This document shows positions 1-13,800 of a DNA stretch of 64,000 nt, in pieces. A program made the position numbers and the translations under genes. The stretch lies in contig NW_023503302.1 in assembly GCF_014529535.1 (NCBI RefSeq), positions 2,091,039-2,155,038 on the forward strand, read 5' to 3'. Under the pieces are notes generated by a model that was given only the letters and a program-made list of their open reading frames with translations, did not search any database and was not told the DNA's origin. The DNA comes from Bradysia coprophila (taxonomy: Eukaryota > Arthropoda > Insecta > Diptera > Sciaridae). Each line of letters starts with the position of its first letter. The first letter of the stretch is position 1.

Positions 1-949
1 ACATCTTGTCCAGTCCGTCGAACGATTTCAGTGATTGGACAATTTTTTTATTCGAATTCGATTCGCTGGTTCCATTCTCACTCAGTTGTGTCCATACATC
101 AGTCATGTTCATGTACGATAGATCGACTAACGGACGATCAGTTCTGGAAATAATGGAAAATTGAATTGATTTTTTTTTAAATTTGTTTAGCGTATCTTGG
201 ACGACAGTTTTAATGTTGATGTTCTTGAACCAATCGTAAGAACAATGACGACGAAATTATTATTTCGAAATCAAAATCTCATGGCTGTGACAACTAACTA
301 TCTATATACACCTTCATAATCATGCTCATAAATATAACAAAAGAATGACTGAAAGAATGCATTCAAAAAGTGCGAGGTCTCATCTATTGTTTCTTAACGG
401 AAACCAACAACAATTTTATCGGATGAAATATTCAGCCTGTTATCTAACGTAACTAAACGCAGTTAATTCGACGAAATTTCATATTTTAATTCTTACTGAT
501 TTTGCTGAAGACAACAAATCAATAAACAAAACGTAAAAAAAATTGATTGTTTGACCGTTACCTATTCTTTGTCGAATAAAAATAAAATCGAGTATCGATC
601 TCTTCCGGTGATGACGGCAACATATCCAAATAGCCAAACGGTCCGGAATCTTCGAAACAGCCCAGTTCTCCATAACAAACACTTTTGTCAGCCCGTTTCT
701 TTCGATGGTGCTTGTGCAATTTACTCTTTTCCCACTCATGCATCGAACGCTGTACGGCCACAATCATTTTAGCATCGTTGACTTCATCGTTTGCCTCTTG
801 TTCTTTTGTTGGCCATTTGATTGCATTAGCTGTAATAATGAAATGAAAAAAGAGAAGAAAAAAATTAATTTGAAATCTTTTGCGGATGTAAAGCTTACAC
901 ATAAATTGATCGGAAATACGGTATAGAGAAAAGCTTTCAATTTCATCAT
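1..949 (-). CDS. Pancreatic-lipase-family secreted lipase, 5' part (three exons, runs off left edge)
   Basis: Exons read on the minus strand: 949-901, 829-562 and 143-1 (incomplete). The first intron (900-830, GT..AG, 71 nt) is phase 1; using the GTGTAAG donor at 900 keeps the frame, whereas GTAAGC two bases on gives an early stop. The second intron (561-144) is phase 2. The start MMKLKAFLYTVF is a short hydrophobic signal-peptide-like segment. A basic stretch HHRKKRAD follows, which resembles a furin-type processing site. Next come VCYGELGCFEDSGPF and PEEIDTRFYFYST, the typical N-terminal signature of the Pfam Lipase (PF00151) alpha/beta hydrolase family. The catalytic Ser-Asp-His lie beyond the window. 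From the family it would be an extracellular triglyceride or phospholipid hydrolase, but many insect members are inactive yolk-like proteins, so activity cannot be judged here. Confidence 0.82.
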
Positions 950-1340
950 CGCACAATTTAAGTGTAGACTCGATTGTGCAACGAACTCTGTTTTTATGAG
1001 TTAAAAACAGAGTCTGATTCACCCGAGTTATGGCCCGCTCTACATCCGTACTTTTTACATTTCGGTAATAAGAAAAAAAATTTTTTTTTTCTATTAAAAT
1101 CGCTACTAGTGGCCGAAACACCAAAACTTTACCAATCAATTTGTGCCTCGCATGATCATGTCATTGTTTGTAAGTGGTAAAAAGAGGACAGAAAGTAAAA
1201 CCAGCGTAGCGTAGCAGCTAAATTGAATGGAGGTACTTCGAACAGGTACATAGAGTAGATACACTCCATCGATAACTTGTTTTCCGCAACATTTTACAGA
1301 GACTTTGATGTGAGTATTTTCAACAGATTGATAAAAAAAT

Positions 1341-1362
1341 CTTTCACTTCATCCGTTTTAAC
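1341..1362 (+). repeat. Dispersed TACTTCATYTGTTTTAAC-type motif, copy 1
   Basis: This 22-bp motif recurs at 20233-20254 (same strand) and inverted at 9531-9552 and 59429-59450. Copies 1 and 2 also share the preceding GATTGATAAAAAAATCT. It is probably the edge of an old transposable element family, but no element boundaries are clear. Confidence 0.45.
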
Positions 1363-4300
1363 ATACATGGTATGAGTCGAGCTCAATCCTATACATTATG
1401 CGTATAATATTTCAATATTTGTATCATTACGCAACAGGCCGGATGCCACCAGTTATGTGAAAAGAGTGTGATTTGGGGAATGAACAATAATTTGACAATT
1501 TAATAATTTTTAATAGAGAACGTCTCTCTATTTTCGATCATGGTAGATGAATCTACACCGGAAAATTAAGTCATTTTCCAGGGATATGGATCTCTCATTA
1601 TTGAAATTTGGGACCATTTACAATTTTACAATTATATTTGAATTGTAATACAAAATATGCTCGTCAATAAATCCAATCCAAGGACCATGGAGTATAACTT
1701 AATTTTCCAGTGACAACGGTCCGCCAAAACCCTGGGAACAAAAACGATTATAAAAAGTGAGATTCATTCACACGTGCAAACCTAGACTAAAAAGAAACAT
1801 TTGATTGATTGATTGATTGTTTCTGTGCTGTCTAAGCGTACACAGAAGTACATTGCACTAACAATATCTGTCTGATCTACTTGCTGACGGAGCAATGTTT
1901 TTTTTTCAACTAATCGAGCAAATGACATAATAACTGGAAACCGGTAAAGTCGGAAAAGTGTCGGCACAATTATTGCAGTGACATTCTTTTCCTCCATAGC
2001 GTAAAGTGTTGTTGTTAAAAATGCGAAAAGAGAAATAAAAACAATAAAATGGAGCAAAAGTACAATAATGTTGCGGTTTTGATGTATACAAAGTATATAA
2101 TATAACGACCGTGGTGGTGTCATTTACTTTCACACTTGATTGAAAATTTAGTTGAAATTTTCAAATATAATAAATAATTTTTAATGCATCTTATTGACTG
2201 GAATTCACTTCAGCATTCGCATTGAAATAAAATACTTATATATATTTCAGTGACACAACACCGCAATATATATATATCGCCGATAAATATATATCGGATT
2301 TCCTCTTTAAGTGAAAGTGTGTAGTAGATGAAATAATGCATTCCATGGAATATACCTGCCTGAAATTAATCATACCACATGTTTAAATAGAAATGTAATT
2401 AAATCGATTAATCAAAATGTGTTGACAATAATTCAGTTTATTTGTTTGTTTGTTTGTCGACGTTTTTCTTTCTTTCTTTCTCGTTAATTTAATTATATAT
2501 TGTCTCTGGGTACACGAGCACGCGAATTTACACCGGATATGTGTTACGTAATTTCATCTTGGAAAATGAAATATTTTTAATAAAATTTGGAATTTCTGTG
2601 GTAAAAGTCATTAATTATCAACTTAAATAACAGATCAATTAGAAATACGTTTTAAACTTTCGTTTATGCGTCAACGTCGGTACATATGATGGTATTAACC
2701 TTTCAGAAACGACTAAGCATTTTCTGTTATCAACGACAGTGTCAAAAATAAGCGATGACCTCCGGTTAACGTGGTCACACATATTGTGAAATTTATGTTC
2801 AAACGAATGAATAGATTCTGTGCAATCACTTTTATACTTTGAACATTATTATATAAAGTAGGATAGTCATAGTATTAATTGGTTTAAGTTTGATTTTTTT
2901 TTCGAGCTTTCGGAAACGAAACACTTTCCTAAGGAATTCTAAGATGTTTCATTCTCCTCAGGTTTTTAAGTACTACATTAAGTTCCATAAGAATGTTCTT
3001 ATTTCGTTGCAAATACCTAGAGCGTTTTTCTTCATCTATGGAATAAAGTTGAAGTTTTGTCGTATGAACTGTGATGTCTTCACTAAGACAATAATTTATC
3101 TAAGGAAAAATGTATGACTTAAAAGTCGAACATTCAAACAAAATGTAAAAATTTTCTCAGCTTTAAGCGTTTGAAAATAATTCTTTCATCACAACTCTAC
3201 AGCCTTTCTAATTAAATAGGACGTCCACCGAAAGCTTCTACGTTTTTGTTGCCGTTGTACTCGTTTTGATAACTAATTAATTTTGGCAAAGTGTAGTGTA
3301 CAGCATGCTCTTCTCAATTAGAGGCGTTGTTGATATTATCTTCAAATAAATTAATCTTCGAGTTGATTTATTGGTTGTAATGCATGTCGTTTCTTAAGAA
3401 ATCTAGCACTTACGGACTTTTTAACAGCTATTTGGCTGAATAAATTTATACTTGTCGATATCGAGCAATTTGATACCTCATAAGATGATTGAATTGAAAA
3501 TTAGCGTAATGTACGTGACATCTGTAAAATTAACAGCGAGAATGGTCCCCGATAACAAGAAGGTACAAAAATTGAAACTGGCAAAATCAACAGTCGCAAC
3601 AGTAAACTATTAAAGTCACAAATGTGTAACGACATTTTCGTACTTTATACTAAAAAACTGTTGCGGTGTTGGTAACAAAAGTATAAATTTACTATTGTGA
3701 TCTGGCTGAACATTCTGTTATTACGACCAAAGCAACAGTCCGTATGCTATAAGATCGGGCCCTCTCAACAGAACTGACAAATTAAAATGAAAAATCATAT
3801 ATTTGAATGTGTGTGTGACAGCTACGTGTACAGACAGTACACGGGACTCTTAATGTCAAAAGTAAAGGCAAAGGGACTCATAATGTCAAAAGCAAAGCAA
3901 AGTTGACGTTTTCGTGTTAGTGGTGTATGTGACAGGTCAAGTTGTGACAACGCCTTTTAAGCATGCTCATGCTTGAAGTGCGTTGGTTGTGCATATTGAG
4001 TATTGGCATGTCACTTCTATCCGTACCCGACCACATTAAACCTTTTACTAGCACTTTTTTTAAGATTAGTTGTCAGTTTCTTGCCTAAGATAGATTTGCT
4101 CATTAAGCAGTGACTCATTGCAAAATTGACTTCCCTATGCAGCTCTTATCTTTCATCTGCTTCATTGCAAAATTGTTGGAGGCAGTAAAACAGCTACAAA
4201 CGGCAAAATGCACAAATAAATTTGTTGTTAAATGATTCGCAGCACAGGAGAATGCCTTCTTCGCGTGATGGTTAATTGCAAGTATAAACAATAATCGTAC

Positions 4301-7300
4301 GAACATAAAATTTGTTAACACAAACCATATATAAATTATCCATAGTGAGAATAGATGTGCAACACATCATGACACATATTTATGTATACGACAGCAAAGT
4401 TAAATAATATCGTAAAAGATTTAAATTTAATAAAAAACAACTTCAATAAACAAACGAAAAGTAACACATTTCACTTTCATAATAATATTCACCATCGTCG
4501 TCATTGTGTATTTTGTGTTCGATGGAAATGGATGGTTTTCAATCACACTTCGATTCGGTATATTAAGAAAGTTTGTCCCCATAAATTTGCTTTTAACTAA
4601 CTAAATTTGATTCATCGTCGTGAATGAATCACTGAATCATAGACAACCACAACAACAAAAAAACGCAATTGATACGAGTATACGATCATCAATGCGGGTT
4701 CTGTTTATGTTTATATTCCTCAATGCCAAATATGTAGGACCATATTTCAATATTATTACCAAAAGTGATCTCTTCTGTAAGACATCGTAACCGATTAAGA
4801 TTGTTTCGGACTTATTTCACGCTAGTCATGTTTCATCACGGCCAAACTAATTGATGGATAATACCAACTATATATGTTAATGCAGTGCTGCGTATTGATT
4901 TGGTAGGTCGACGATACTGTCTTTCGGTCGGAATTGATGTATTGATTGCTCGATTGTAATCGGACGCGTATTATGCTTACGTTAAGAAACTTTTTGGTTA
5001 TTTACGGGTATAAGAAATTGGTGTCTTACTTGATTGGCTTATTACGTTACGTTGGTTCATTTTACCTTCGTTTTTTAAAATTGATTCTTATTGTGTTGTG
5101 GATATTTAGTTTTTTTTTTCTTTCGCAAAATGCTACTGAGCTTTGAAGCCATTAAGAGTAGCTATATGGTGTGGCAAAATGTTTTCGTATTTTCTAATTT
5201 AAATTTTATGTAACGTGCTAAGTATGCATGGATAGATTGATATAGCATTTAGAAATGTTAGGAAAAAAAACCTTAACAAAAAAATCATCAACCGCTCAAA
5301 CTTATATGTGAAAATATTGATGCATAAGAAAAACTACTTGATGATGAAACAGAAAGATGTTACAAAATGAGCAAATTCATAAAATTTATTGTCCTCTTTT
5401 TTACGACTCAAATTATACGTAACTCTTGTTTTTATTGGCTTGTTTGTAAAAATCGATGAATCTATATGCAAAATTACTGGTGCAAGGGCACATATCATCT
5501 GTTTTCCGATTTGATTGGGACATTATGTTTTGGTTGTGTCCGCCAAATTGTTTACTCTCATCGTTTAATGTATAGTCATGACATTATAGCTGAGAAAGGT
5601 TAGAATGATATTAGTATTTTTGAGCGGATTAAAAATCGTAAATATTGTCTAACCTTCCAAATACTAAATTAAGTCCACAGTCCACTTAACTCATCGTCTA
5701 AGCAGCAATATTTGATCGGCAGATTTTGTGATATTTTTTCGTGATTTTTACAAAAAAATAAAGGGACACAGCCTTGGGGTACTTGTCAAAATACGGCAGC
5801 TTAAAGTTAATCAGACAGTAGCAGTCTGTTTGATGAGGGAACTAAATGCATCAGTTGGCTTTTGGGTCGGGTGCGAAATGCATTTTAAAGGGATATATGT
5901 CCCTTCTTTGAATGTATTTGTGGTCTCTTCTCCTGCCGAGGGGCACATAAACACAGAAAATCCGTTTTCACTCAAAAGAAAATTCTTCTCTCAAATTTGT
6001 TAAAATCTGTTATATATTTCGAAAATCCCTAAAAATCAAATAGTCCAGGGGCCACAGAAAATCCTGTTACCATGAAAGGGGAGGAGGATCTGTTGGTCGT
6101 TCTTGGTGCAGTTTGGTGCACTGATTACGAAAAGTTCGGGTGCCAGGCTGAGTTCCTGGTCATTCTCGAGATATCAGTCAGTTTTTGGCCCGAATTCGGG
6201 CTCTTTTCAGACTTTGCTGTATCGACCCATGAAGATCAAACTTTAGACTAAAACGGTCTTTAAGAAAATTATAGGATATTAAATTCTGCATCCTAGCTCT
6301 TTGGACGAAAATTTTGTAGGAACTGAAGTAACGGTCGAAACAATCGATCGAAAATGAGGTAAAAATCGTTAAAAATGAACAATTTTGCTCGAAAATCTAA
6401 GAAATGTTTTTTTAACCAAAAAAAAAGTGTTTAAAGAAAAGTGGGTCGACCTAATGGACAAAAAATATTGTTTAAGTCTGATAGTAAAGTAAAGTAGGTA
6501 ACTTCGGCGCACATGGAAGAAGCTCGTCGGTAAAACACAAACACTAGATTCAATTTTAATGAATATGCTCCCCGACGACTCGAACGATCACAGCCATCAC
6601 CATGAATAGCAATTTTGAAATATATGCCTTCTTCGTTACAAGCATTTTCTCTTTACGAAATTATATTGCTTGTATCTATGTTTGTCACTACAAGAAAGAC
6701 ACTTCTTTTCATTCAAACAATTTTATGAAGAGCACAATAAAAACATTTGAAGGTTAATCCATGCGCCAGCCTGACACTGACAACATGACGGTGACTAAAC
6801 TTCTTTTTTTTCGACAACCTTATTTTCATCACAAAAAAAAATCTAAATCATGTTTCGCTTTGGACTCGTTTTGCTTTATGTTTTTAATATATTTTTTTTG
6901 TCGTTTGTGTTATTGCCCTTGAATAATAAAAATGTATTTGCTTAAAATAAGCCCCGAGTTTTTTTTTTCGATTAACAATTTAGCAACAAGTTCAATTAAT
7001 CATTCCACTATAAATACACGTTAAATTGTCAATTTCCAATGCGGAAATGCAAGATAGATTATGCTAGGAACATAAAATTAAATTAACCTTATCGTCACCT
7101 GTGTTTTTATCATGATCACTCTTCACCTCAATTTAATGCTAAATGTTATGGTGTTTGTTTATGTAGTGTGCACAGTGATGCGTCTCACAACGAAGTGAAG
7201 CTTACAAGCTTATTGAAGACCTGTTCCCTTACTCGTTTATTCGTCTTTAATATTAACCCATCCTGCGATCTATTCTTACTGCGATTGTTTGTCATTATGA

Positions 7301-9530
7301 ATCCAACGCTGCTGCGGAAGGTTTGTATTTTTGTGCAACCAGCTTTGGTCAAAAAAATATAGAAGAAGACTGTTGCAAAACACACGAATTAGTTTGCGAG
7401 TATCACAAAGTTGTTTCCGAATAATGAAGCAGCATTCAATGTATTCTGGTTTTTTGCCTGCCCATGCAAAAGTTGAACATCACCAAAGAATTCACTTAAA
7501 ATGAACTGAAAATGTTCTTCAAGTAATCGATCATTTTCGTGGAGGACAAACTGCTAAGTAATGATCGACTTCCGTACGTACTCACGCTTCGAAGTTAGTT
7601 TAAATCTTCACTTCATCTATACGTGTTGCATCCTTCAAGTACAGAACCACGATAGTTCTCTAATTTAAAATTAACAAAATTTACCGAAAGCTAGCTAATA
7701 ACGAGAAAGATAAAGTCTTACAGTACCAATTAAACGAGCTAGAATAATTCTGTCCTTTCTTCCCCAGAGTGGGAGGACGTCCATGTTAATATTGAATGAA
7801 AATATATCGACCCGGCACTTGGCCTGTGGTTTAGCAGCTTCTGTTGTATTTCCATTCATGGACAAGGGTAAAACCCACAAAAAGTTATAAACCTGCCCGC
7901 ACACCGTATACAATCCTCATGCGCTAATTGTACCGTTTCATCATAAAAATTTTTGATAATTAAATTATTTAAATTTGTCCGTAGTTGCATTATCGTTCGT
8001 TAGTGGAATGGTTAATTGTGTTTCGTTTTGATAAATTTAAATTGGAAACATTTGTTACAGTAATTAACTGCTGGGTTTTATGCAATAATTTGAGAATATA
8101 ATATTTTAAATTGTTTGTTGATGGCTCGGAATTTTTGATTAAGCTTTTTCAGTTGTAATGCTCAAATACCAGAGATTTATGCTGCGTGCGTACATTAATG
8201 GACCTTATATGTAACGAAAATTTCTCCCAGCGTTTTGTGTGTGTACGTTAGAGTGAGTGTGTAGCGCATTATATTGAAACTGTTGAATTAATATATTTGT
8301 CATGCCTTATAAATACTATAATTTCTGCTACCTACAAAACAAAAACATTATTACGGATTGCTGTTACGTGAGCAGAGATTATTATGCTCATATTATATTT
8401 TTGATACCGAATTGATACGTCGAAAAATAAGATTGATGCAAGATTTTCTACATGTGACTTGTCTCTTTATGTGTCAATGGACTGTAATGAAACAAATGGA
8501 AAGTGTGACAGTGTTGAACGTCTCACTTTGAATTCGTTGCACTTATATATCCACCCAGACGATCGGTAATGTTTAATTTTCTCATTATAATTTTGATATA
8601 TGTTCAGCACTGCATAAATCGTTAAAAATAATTTTCTTCCAATCTTTTCTCATTTTACTGGAACTGCATACTGCATATTAACCTTAATTCGTGCAACTCG
8701 TTATCACTTGAATGCATTTGTGCAGCTTAAAATGAAAATAAAGAGAATAACAGGGATATCATGTTTCAAAATGCAATTAGTCAATGTTTGTCGCATTTGT
8801 GTAGGATTAGATAGATAGATAAAGCCTAAACTCCAGCGTCAATTACGACAATATTGTTCTAAACTTATACGAAAGAAACTTAAAAATATGGGGTTTTCAG
8901 CAGGTGTTTCGAAAATTATGTTGTCGGCTACCGCTACATACACCTCATATGTAATCGTCCAATTTCATAGTATGGCCAGTTCGAGTCTGATTCCATAAGT
9001 GGTATTGAAGTTAGCACCGAAAGTGCAATAGTCTATGCGTACGTACTTTAATGTTGATGGAAGATCTTTTAGACCGAAAATACTTAAGCAAAGAAGCATA
9101 TCTAGCAAGAATTCAAGAGTCCCATGAAACCACCTTTAAAACGAGGAACCACAAGTAAAAAATCTCTCATAACTTTTTGCGCCACACACGAACAAGGATT
9201 TCTTTAGCCCAATTTTTCTTCTAATTTTTTTTTCGTAGTATATATTCATTGGGTCCAGTACTTACTGTTACGGAAAATGGCACGCGTATAAAATAATACG
9301 TTCCCATCCTAGAGTCCTGTTTCATCCCACCTAAAAATTCAAAATCTTACAATTTATTAAAAAAATTCCTGGACACAACTTTCAAGTGTGAGTACCTAAT
9401 TTTAAAACGTTTTAACTATAAGTTACCACTGACGAAATTGTTAAGCTATGTAAAATTCATCTCTATCAACAGCGACGAGAGAAACAAGCAATAAGTTCTG
9501 TTCAGTGTTCGTTTACGCAGTAAAATGTAA

Positions 9531-9552
9531 GTTAAAACAGATGAAGTAAAAG
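9531..9552 (-). repeat. Dispersed TACTTCATYTGTTTTAAC-type motif, copy 3
   Basis: Inverted relative to copies 1 and 2. Together with copy 4 (59429-59450) the likeness extends to about 34 nt on the far side of the motif, ending in CATTTTACT. It sits about 70 bp outside the TIR element that begins at 9622. Confidence 0.45.
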
Positions 9553-9621
9553 ACGTTGTATCGGACAACAGAAAATATCTTAAACGAGCCGTCAGAACAG
9601 TCGGAGCGTTCGCTGCGACTG

Positions 9622-10810
9622 AGCCCCGTACGAACCCGTACATCTATTGCGTACGCGACCCTAGTTCGTCGGTCGCCCTACTCTCTTACCCTAAACCTAC
9701 TAACCTAAAATTCTTATGAAATGTGCACGTCTTAAAAATTGCGCATAGCGCAATTACGAAGCCCGTACGACGTTCCTTTCAACTGTAACCCAAACTTAAA
9801 AATTTTTGCAACAATTTATATTAACCTATATTTACCTATAAATAAACATTTTACTAATAAATATGCTAGTATATAGCTCAAAATAACTATCTACACCGTT
9901 ATATAGCTCAATATAGCTGTATATATTTATAAATAGATATCCATATTTGGGATGCTTGAAACACCCCACACACATAACCAATCACTTCCCACTGATCAGT
10001 AACTTTGTAAGTATCATTTTCACAGATTTCTATTGTTTTTACAAAAATCCAAAATGGCGGCCGACGGCCATTTTGTTAGGAGGTGGAAATTAGTACAGCT
10101 GCTTTACATTCAATAATACCTTTCAAACAAAAAAAAAATCATGAAATTTGGTCAAAGTTTACTCGATATATTAACAAAAAACACCACGTTCACTGTACGG
10201 CCGAGTAGCCACATATAAGCTCACTCCAAGAGACCTAGCTCACGCTTCTGTAAACCGAATTTCATGATTTCCCTGATTGGTACGGTCAATACCTATCTAA
10301 TAAAGCAAAATCTATCTAAATCCGTTCAAATTTGGTCAACCTACAAGCAAAAACGGCTTGCCACCCTGTACCTAGTTCACTCCAAGGGGTCTAACTAACG
10401 AGTCGATCATCTGATTTCCATAAACTTTTTTTTTGTCGATCGGTATTGTAAATACCTTTTATTTGACGTATCACTTACATGTTTAGCCTTTGAATGGCCG
10501 CAGATATCTTCGGAAAACGTTAAATCAGTTATGGGGCCCCAGCTCGGGAGGGGTCGACCCAAAATTGCCCATCTTCGAACTTAGCCTCACTATTTCGACT
10601 ATATTTCAGGGAAAAAAAAATTTTGAAATCGGATTTGATTTACTCAACATATCGACGTGACAGACGGACGGACAGACGGACAAAATTTTTATTGCGGATT
10701 CGTTATCTATGAACATAGGCAAACACTTTGCCCTTACCGTCTGCTTCGAATTCCATCAATTACACACGGCATCGTAATCCTATTAGCCCCTTCGTACTTC
10801 GTACGGGGCT
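9622..10810. mobile_element. Non-autonomous TIR-bounded repeat, about 1.19 kb
   Basis: The stretch opens with AGCCCCGTACGAA and closes with its exact reverse complement TTCGTACGGGGCT (13-bp terminal inverted repeats). The inside has no coding potential. It holds a run of TATA-rich words (variants of TATAGCTCAATATAGCTG, 9,830-9,935) and a short GACGGACAGACGGACA tandem stretch at about 10,660-10,682. A second, partial and inverted copy lies at about 54,990-55,156, sharing both the TTCGTACGGGGCT end and the TATA-rich words. I see no clear target site duplication, so superfamily is open. The right end itself is a small palindrome (TAGCCCC..GGGGCTA). Confidence 0.6.
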
Positions 10811-13800
10811 AAAAATAGAAGTAACAGTATTAGTATGATACCGTGATAGCGATTGCCGCATTGAAATGTAATATGTAAAATCTACTGTGACTGCTATAGC
10901 TGTTCGTGGAATAGAACAATTCTTGAAGTCACACAAACAATTTGTAATGTAGCTCACCTATGCTGTTTCCAATCGATTTATTATTCGTTAAACCATCAAA
11001 AGTAGTTGTAAAATTTGTAGTTGAACTTGCAAATTATTAGAACGTTTTTTGCATGTGAAAATTAAAGGCAATCACAAAATTCGCTACCAATTTTCGAATC
11101 GGATTTTTTTAACGAAACAAAAAGTCTCGAAATAAATTTTAATGAAACAAATTTACGCTCCAATTTAACATTCGACTTGAGATACAATAGCATTATCTTC
11201 AAGTCATTATAAAGACCGCTTAGGATGAAAGTTCCGTTTTATTTTTTTTTATTATTTTTTACTTAAAAAGCAGATCATTGTACGATATGCGTTTTATATA
11301 TTCTTCGGTTATATTCTCACGTAAATTTTAGTAACTTTAATATATTTTACTTTGTATCGCACGTTTCGTTATGGTTTCGGAATAAAAGACGGGAATTTTT
11401 ACTTAATCAATCTAAATTTCTTCAATTTAACTGTTTTCAACAAAATAATGACGATCTTTTGTATGGGAAATTATTAAATAATATGTCGCCATGTTTCAGA
11501 CCATAAACTTTTTTTTCTTTACATTCCATACAGCTATTCGTTTAATGATAACAATTATATCTTTGGGGAAAATTAAAAGTTTTATGTGACCGTAGCAAAA
11601 TGTTTTATTTTTTCCTTCAGTAAAATGTACGAAATCAAAAGCAATATTTTTGGGCTCAAAATTTATCAAAAAGGAGTGAAACAATGCAAAACGTAAGAGT
11701 TTTTTTAAAAGTTAGGTGTTGTTCACAAATGACATGACGAACGAAAGTGTTCTAAAATAAAACGTGATCAATACAACAGAGGGCGTTTTTCTTGCGAAGA
11801 CAGAAAATTGAAAAAATTCTAACGTTGCGTCCATTTAGTGGAAGTCAATTCTGAACGAAATTTTTAAAACTCAGCATTTTAATAAATAATCAAAAGACGC
11901 CTAAATTCTATGAAACTGGTGCTGAAACGACACTGTCTTCAATTTTGCCGGAAAAAAATCCGGCCGTCCGCAGCGCAAAATAGCTGTGAGTGTCGTTAGT
12001 TTGAATATGATAATTCGGTAATTTTAATTGATGTACAATCTCTTGTGGAAGAATGGTCTAACAAATGGGCTATTTGCAATATAAAACTAAAGAACAATAC
12101 TTAGAACAAATGAAGTAATAGATTCCGGTTTATCCTAATACATGTCAGCCGTCACAGAAATGATAATCAAATTGAACGCAGTGCAAAGAATAGGCTTTGG
12201 CGAATATTCTTATTTATAACAGAAATCTATACTCTAGTCATTTGATTGTTTCCCCATGATATAAAGGGACAACTCCCTTCACAAGCTAATCTATACCGAA
12301 AGATATTCCTAGCAACAAGTGGATTTAATTTTAAAAAAAATTCAAATAGAATGCATCAAAAGCAGCAACAATTTTCACCTTTACAGTTTTAACCTTTATT
12401 TGATGGAGTAAATTATAAACAACTTATTGCCATTACGCTATGGCTATATACATATGATTAAGTCATCAAGGCCTAAAAGTGAAGAAAGCAAACGCTAATT
12501 TCAAATCAATGACAATAAATCGTTAATTGATTGGTAATTATTATGAAGTGGACGTTATACGATAATTTTAATTAAATAAAATGATTAAGTGTGCTTGCGT
12601 GTTATATTGGTATGTGTTTGTGATTGTTTGGTGCTTACCTGTGCTCCAGCTACAGAATACCATGTACAGTATCCAATATGTTAACGCTGTTGGGCATCTC
12701 AAATTGAAACAAAACATATTTTTACATGCTAATTACCAGATAATATAAATAACTTTGCACTTCCACTTTGCACATTAAAATGATTTCATTAAACTGATTT
12801 TTTTACTTCAAATTGATCTCATTTCACATTCTTTTTTTTAAATATTATGTTCGGACGATTTGGCTGCTGCTGTTGTTGTTGTTGTTAACCAACTTAAATC
12901 ATCTCGTGCTAATATTATTATTATACGTCGGCTTTAAACTAATTTTATTAATTACAAAAAAAATTCACCAAATTTAATTTTTCGTTGATAATTTTCTACT
13001 TTCACACAAATTTGAACCGTATATATGTTGAGTATAATATATCTGGCCGTCCGTATACACACCAGCTTTCACCGTACATACATTTAGATCGACAAAATTT
13101 ATAATAAAATATAAATTTTACCGTGTGCTCTAGCCAGACAACAGTTCTTCGCGAATGATGCTCTTCGAATCACCAGGTATATATATCTGGTAGTGCTGAA
13201 AACAAACAAAATGTTAAAAACGCTGTGTGTTAAGGCAAGTTCTTCATATTTGAGAGTCATGCATTTCGGTTTGGTGGCGTTGTTTAGGAGAGAGAATAAC
13301 GTTTTTAGTTTTTCATATTTAATTAAAACAAAAAGTACAAAATACAAACAATGCATACGTTTAAATAATAGTCAACATACGCGCTTCGTGTTTTACGTTC
13401 ATTTATATATTATGATGTGTATCGGTTGCTCAGCTCACATTCTTTTTTTTTTCATTTAATGTTTTCTTTAGTAAAGTGGCATCGGAATACATTAAAATAA
13501 AAACATTTAACTATTCCTCAAATGCATGTTATTACAAATTATTGTTGTTATATAACGTCATACGCACATCTCTGAAGGTAAAAACTGATAAACTCTTCTC
13601 ATCAAATTATATGGCACGAGTACATAAAGGCAATCATATATTGATGATAGTGCTGTTGATATTTGCTGACTGATATTTGCAAATCGAACAGTCATCGAAT
13701 GTTATTGATCCTCAAGACTAATCATTGAATTTAACGCATTGATGTACATCAGCTTTTCGTATACACGTGTTGTTTTACTGAAGCCATAATGATAGATTCA

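Larger units (their letters stand above)
950..9621. other. Gene-free AT-rich stretch
   Basis: I find no ORF here that resembles a known protein; the open frames are under about 115 codons and look like chance. It holds the presumed promoter and 5' flank of the lipase gene, including an 11-bp-stem inverted repeat at 985-1013. It also has microsatellites (TGAT repeats near 1800-1820, TTTG repeats near 2440-2457, TTTC repeats near 2468-2482, GATA repeats near 8808-8822). Around 3,960-4,000 is a single arm (GCTTGAAGTGCGTTG) of an inverted-repeat element seen again near 63.1 kb. A perfect 14-bp palindrome, GCCCGAATTCGGGC, lies near 6188-6201. Confidence 0.6.

Noticed and set aside
1782..2133. Two overlapping ORFs with Thr/Tyr/Phe-rich sequence
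   Set aside because: They overlap simple repeats (TGAT, TATA) and each other, and match nothing known to me.
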